7,496 nt of DNA, from positions 998,067 to 1,005,562 of the forward strand of contig CP070726.1 of the NCBI GenBank assembly GCA_020350865.1, in the 5' to 3' direction. The first letter of the stretch is position 1. Every line of letters begins with the position of its first letter. Source of the stretch: Thermoplasmata archaeon (GTDB lineage: Archaea; Thermoplasmatota; Thermoplasmata; GCA-020350865). Positions 5,748-7,496 of the stretch are shown here, one piece after another. Under the pieces are notes generated by a model that had not been told where the DNA came from, made no database searches, and saw only the letters and a program-made list of their open reading frames with translations. Position numbers and translations under genes: made by a program.

Positions 5748-5804
5748 CAAACAGGTCCACTGTTTCAGACCGAAGTCAGATAAGATACAAAGAGAGGGAA
5801 TAGC

Positions 5805-6095
5805 TTGAGCGAGATTAAACTGCTGATTCTGGATGTGTTGAAGCCGCACTCACCGTCCATCGTGCAGCTCTCGAAGCAGCTCAGCGAACTGAGAGGCGTC
5901 ATGGGTGTGAACTGCATGCTAGAGGAGGTTGACCAGGAAACAGAGAGCATCAAGATCACCATCGAGGGAACCAACATACCCTTCGATGAGGTGGAGAAGA
6001 CCATCGAGGCCATGGGCGCCGTGATCCATTCAATCGACGGCGTTTCAGCAGGCAAGAAGCTGGTGGGTGAGGTGGAGACGCCCCAGGACAGGTAG
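5805..6095 (+). CDS. DUF211 family protein
   Basis: This 96-residue protein belongs to DUF211, an almost exclusively archaeal family of unknown function with a ferredoxin-like fold. The family features are clear: [20 protein letters not shown] near the start (6-25), [18 protein letters not shown] (29-46), [10 protein letters not shown] (49-58), [19 protein letters not shown] (60-78) and the final VSAGKKLV. The pattern resembles small ACT/ferredoxin-like ligand-binding modules, but no ligand is established. It starts with TTG at 5805, with GAGAGGGA at 5792-5799 as a good ribosome binding site; the family N-terminus matches this start and no ATG is near. It has no membrane segment. The 56-residue gene lies upstream on the same strand, and SRP19 converges from the right. 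Confidence 0.9.
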   Translation: MSEIKLLILDVLKPHSPSIVQLSKQLSELRGVMGVNCMLEEVDQETESIKITIEGTNIPFDEVEKTIEAMGAVIHSIDGVSAGKKLVGEVETPQDR

Positions 6096-6110
6096 GTCTC
6101 ACCTGCTTTT
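6089..6110 (+). terminator. Hairpin plus T tract at the DUF211 stop codon
   Basis: CAGGT (6089-6093) pairs with ACCTG (6101-6105) around a 7-base loop that begins with the last two bases of the TAG stop (6093-6095). CTTTTC follows. Stem, loop and short T tract fit a terminator for the + strand transcript before the convergent SRP19 gene. Confidence 0.45.
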
Positions 6111-6151
6111 CATATACATTTGTGATTAAAAGAGTTACATCAGGGCAGGCC

Positions 6152-6433
6152 TCACTTCGGCAGCGCCTTGCCGATGGCCTTCAAAAGCTCGGTTTTTGGC
6201 ATCTTCCTTTCCACCAGAACCCTTCCCCTTTTCTTGTGCCAGAACCTTGGATAGGACTTGTCCTTCTCCACAACGGGATTCAGACCCAGTGATTTGGCTG
6301 CCTTCTCGATATCCTCCACAGTGGGCGCCGGCTTTGCCAGGCTCTTGGGCACCTTCCTGCCCTCCGCTCTCGAGTACTTGGAAATAAAATACTCGGGGTA
6401 GATTACGATGAACTTCTGCTTTTTCGCCGGCAT
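6152..6433 (-). CDS. srp19: Signal recognition particle 19 kDa subunit SRP19
   Basis: This 93-residue protein is archaeal SRP19, which binds the tips of helices 6 and 8 of SRP RNA and helps SRP54 assemble, so that membrane and secreted proteins are targeted. Typical parts are IVIYPEYFISKYSRAEGRKVPKSLA (9-33; the Y-F and S-R-x-EGR-x-V/P-K motif), a helix at 38-50, YPRFWHKKRGRVLV (61-74) and a short basic tail. The ATG at 6433 is chosen because GTAGAGG lies just before it and it falls 10 bp after the S8e stop. An in-frame TTG at 6454 or GTG at 6451 would overlap S8e and add six or seven unremarkable residues. The S8e-SRP19 pair is a known archaeal gene neighbourhood. Confidence 0.93.
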   Translation of the reverse strand: MPAKKQKFIVIYPEYFISKYSRAEGRKVPKSLAKPAPTVEDIEKAAKSLGLNPVVEKDKSYPRFWHKKRGRVLVERKMPKTELLKAIGKALPK

Positions 6434-6443
6434 ATCCTCTACC

Positions 6444-6827
6444 CTACTCACCAATTAGAATCGCGTTTATCACGCCGTCCTGACCCGGGCGGGATGTGAC
6501 CTTGGCGCGGCCGAGTTCGGTTTGTATGATGGCTCCTTTTGTTATGATGTTCCGCTGCACGAAGTGCGGGTTGCTCGGATTCTCCAGCACACTGAGTATC
6601 TTTGCGGTCTTCACCGTCTTTTTTTTCGGGTCCACAACACTGGATTTTTCTGCCGAAAGCACCCTCACCTTCTGGTTGCCAGCCCTTGTGCGCGCGTACT
6701 TCTTCCTCTCCTCTCCTATGGTCGTGGTCTGGGCCTCCGCCCCTATCTCGAACTTCCTCTTCTTCCTTGCGTGGCGGATGCGCCCACCTGTGGCCTTCTT
6801 GTCGGATTTTCCCTGCCAAAGTCCCAT
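6444..6827 (-). CDS. rps8e: 30S ribosomal protein S8e
   Basis: This 127-residue protein is archaeal ribosomal protein S8e. The N-terminus MGLWQGKSDKKATGGRIRHA is the family hallmark. It is followed by the basic KKRKFEIG segment (22-29), TRAGNQKVRVL (47-57) and the C-terminal ITKGAIIQTELGRAKVTSRP block (95-114). Length is normal for archaea. The ATG at 6827 has GGAGA about nine bases upstream. A TATA box at 6879-6870 gives it a separate promoter from the membrane-protein gene upstream. SRP19 follows and is almost certainly cotranscribed. Confidence 0.97.
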   Translation of the reverse strand: MGLWQGKSDKKATGGRIRHARKKRKFEIGAEAQTTTIGEERKKYARTRAGNQKVRVLSAEKSSVVDPKKKTVKTAKILSVLENPSNPHFVQRNIITKGAIIQTELGRAKVTSRPGQDGVINAILIGE

Positions 6828-6869
6828 TTCTGCATTCTCCAGCGTGATTTTTGCCCCAATTGGCAGGCT

Positions 6870-6879
6870 ATTATAAAAA
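6870..6879 (-). promoter_or_regulatory. TATA box of the rpS8e-srp19 operon
   Basis: TTTTTATAAT on the minus strand (6879-6870) is a TATA box in the 96-bp gap before S8e. A start near 6848 would leave a leader of about 20 bases carrying the GGAGA site. The palindrome CCAATTGG (6856-6863) lies between the box and the predicted start, where a repressor could bind. Confidence 0.5.
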
Positions 6880-6923
6880 CATTTGCTTGGATATCGTGTT
6901 TGGCTTTGCTATCGAACAAATGA

Positions 6924-7496
6924 TCACTGATTTATCGTAGCGAGCATTCCGCAGCTGGGGCACTGCACGGTCACAGGTCTCTGAGGCGAAGTGACGTTGT
7001 ACGGTATCCCGCAGCCGGGGCAGCCCACCTGCACGGTTTCTCCAATCGCCTTTTTTTTCCTCACATAAGTAAGGATTGAAACCAGCGTGACTATCAAAAT
7101 CAGTACCACGACACCAAGAGCAATGGCCAGTGTCCTGGTGTCATCATCTTCCCCACCCCCGAATATTCCTCCCCCTTCCTCCTCTTTTTCCTTGACAGTC
7201 AACGTTACTTCAGCTGGTTCGGACCACGCACCCCCGTTATCTTCCACCTTGAAGGTGATGACATGCTCCCCAACCGAAAGCGAGGACGTGCTGAATGTAC
7301 GCTCGTTGGAGAGCAGCCCGTCGATGCTGGATTCCCAAGAATAGGAGATTATAGTTCCATCGCTGTCTGCAGCCGATCCCTCGAATGCCACCGTCTCTCC
7401 CTCCTCTGCGGGATTCGGCTGCACCGAATCTATGCTGGCTGTGGGGGCAATATTCTCGGTTGCAGAAACGACGGTGAGGTTTTTTGATGCAGGCTC
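6924..7496 (-). CDS. Surface protein with Ig/PKD-like domain, one membrane helix and cytoplasmic zinc ribbon (5' part outside window)
   Basis: The frame is open from the right edge, so the 190 visible residues are the C-terminal part of a longer protein. The domains are a PKD/Ig-like beta-sandwich (about 17-101, from NIAPTASIDSVQPNPAEEGE; GTIISYSWESS and VGEHVITFKVEDNGG are PKD-type strands), a charged and Gly-rich linker (102-120), a membrane helix (about 122-145) and RKKK on the inner side. The cytoplasmic zinc ribbon has C159/C162 and C179/C182. Topology is outside-in by the positive-inside rule, so the Ig part is extracellular. This arrangement recurs in Thermoplasmatota and related archaea, but the function is unknown; adhesion or envelope sensing are guesses. 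An internal GTG near 7424 is not the start. It lies upstream of S8e on the same strand but is probably a separate unit. Confidence 0.85.
   Translation of the reverse strand, partial: EPASKNLTVVSATENIAPTASIDSVQPNPAEEGETVAFEGSAADSDGTIISYSWESSIDGLLSNERTFSTSSLSVGEHVITFKVEDNGGAWSEPAEVTLTVKEKEEEGGGIFGGGEDDDTRTLAIALGVVVLILIVTLVSILTYVRKKKAIGETVQVGCPGCGIPYNVTSPQRPVTVQCPSCGMLATINQ

Noticed and set aside
6434..6454. Longer SRP19 starts at TTG 6454 or GTG 6451
   Set aside because: They would overlap S8e and use weaker start codons; ATG 6433 has a ribosome binding site and gives the expected N-terminus.
6853..6865. TGCC(CC)AATTGGCA inverted repeat before S8e as a defined operator
   Set aside because: The only perfect part is an 8-bp palindrome, too short to claim alone; it is mentioned only as context of the promoter.
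6496..6923. Overlapping + strand frames opposite S8e
   Set aside because: Antisense to a clear ribosomal protein, in two competing frames, with no family features.
1..7496. CRISPR array, insertion sequence, integrase or phage genes
   Set aside because: No regularly spaced repeats, transposase motifs or att-like duplications were found; gene content is core archaeal.

Overview
The window looks like ordinary chromosomal DNA from a euryarchaeal-type archaeon. It carries archaeal/eukaryotic-type ribosomal proteins S6e and S8e, aIF2 gamma, aEF-1 beta, SRP19, an archaeal CTP-dependent riboflavin kinase, DUF211, and archaeal BRE/TATA-like promoters. Two things point, without proof, to the Thermoplasmatota: the riboflavin kinase has an N-terminal winged helix as in Thermoplasma, and a surface protein has a single membrane helix followed by a cytoplasmic zinc ribbon. 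No phage, IS, CRISPR, tRNA or rRNA is visible.

Layout. Positions 1-2473 run on the + strand: the 3' end of a TPR protein, a cyclic 2,3-diphosphoglycerate synthetase-family P-loop protein, then a 55-residue zinc-ribbon gene directly upstream of aEF-1 beta. Positions 5246-2492 form a minus-strand operon: rpS6e, aIF2 gamma (4-bp ATGA overlap), an Fcf1/Utp24-like PIN protein, and then a winged-helix/riboflavin kinase (RbkR type) that has its own TATA box and an operator-like tandem repeat. It converges on aEF-1 beta with an 18-bp gap. A 295-bp AT-rich divergent promoter region (5247-5541) separates S6e from a + strand pair: an unrecognised 56-residue acidic protein and a DUF211 protein. Minus-strand rpS8e-SRP19 and the 3' part of an Ig/PKD-like membrane protein fill the rest and run off the right edge.

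How the genes relate. Most of the window is translation and protein-targeting machinery: S6e, S8e, aIF2 gamma, aEF-1 beta, the zinc-ribbon protein, SRP19 and a probable rRNA-processing PIN nuclease. The riboflavin kinase is a flavin-cofactor enzyme that may also regulate transcription, attached to the end of this translation operon. 

Most interesting points. (1) The ribK promoter has an 18-bp-spaced repeat abutting its TATA box, and a related element abuts the rpS6e TATA box. (2) The gap between the 56-residue gene and the DUF211 gene holds a hairpin plus T7, a 22-codon ORF and a second perfect hairpin, resembling an attenuator. (3) The 3' ends of several + strand genes carry hairpins that include the stop codon. 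I see no clearly new multi-gene system. The 56-residue/DUF211 pair is the best candidate for undescribed biology.
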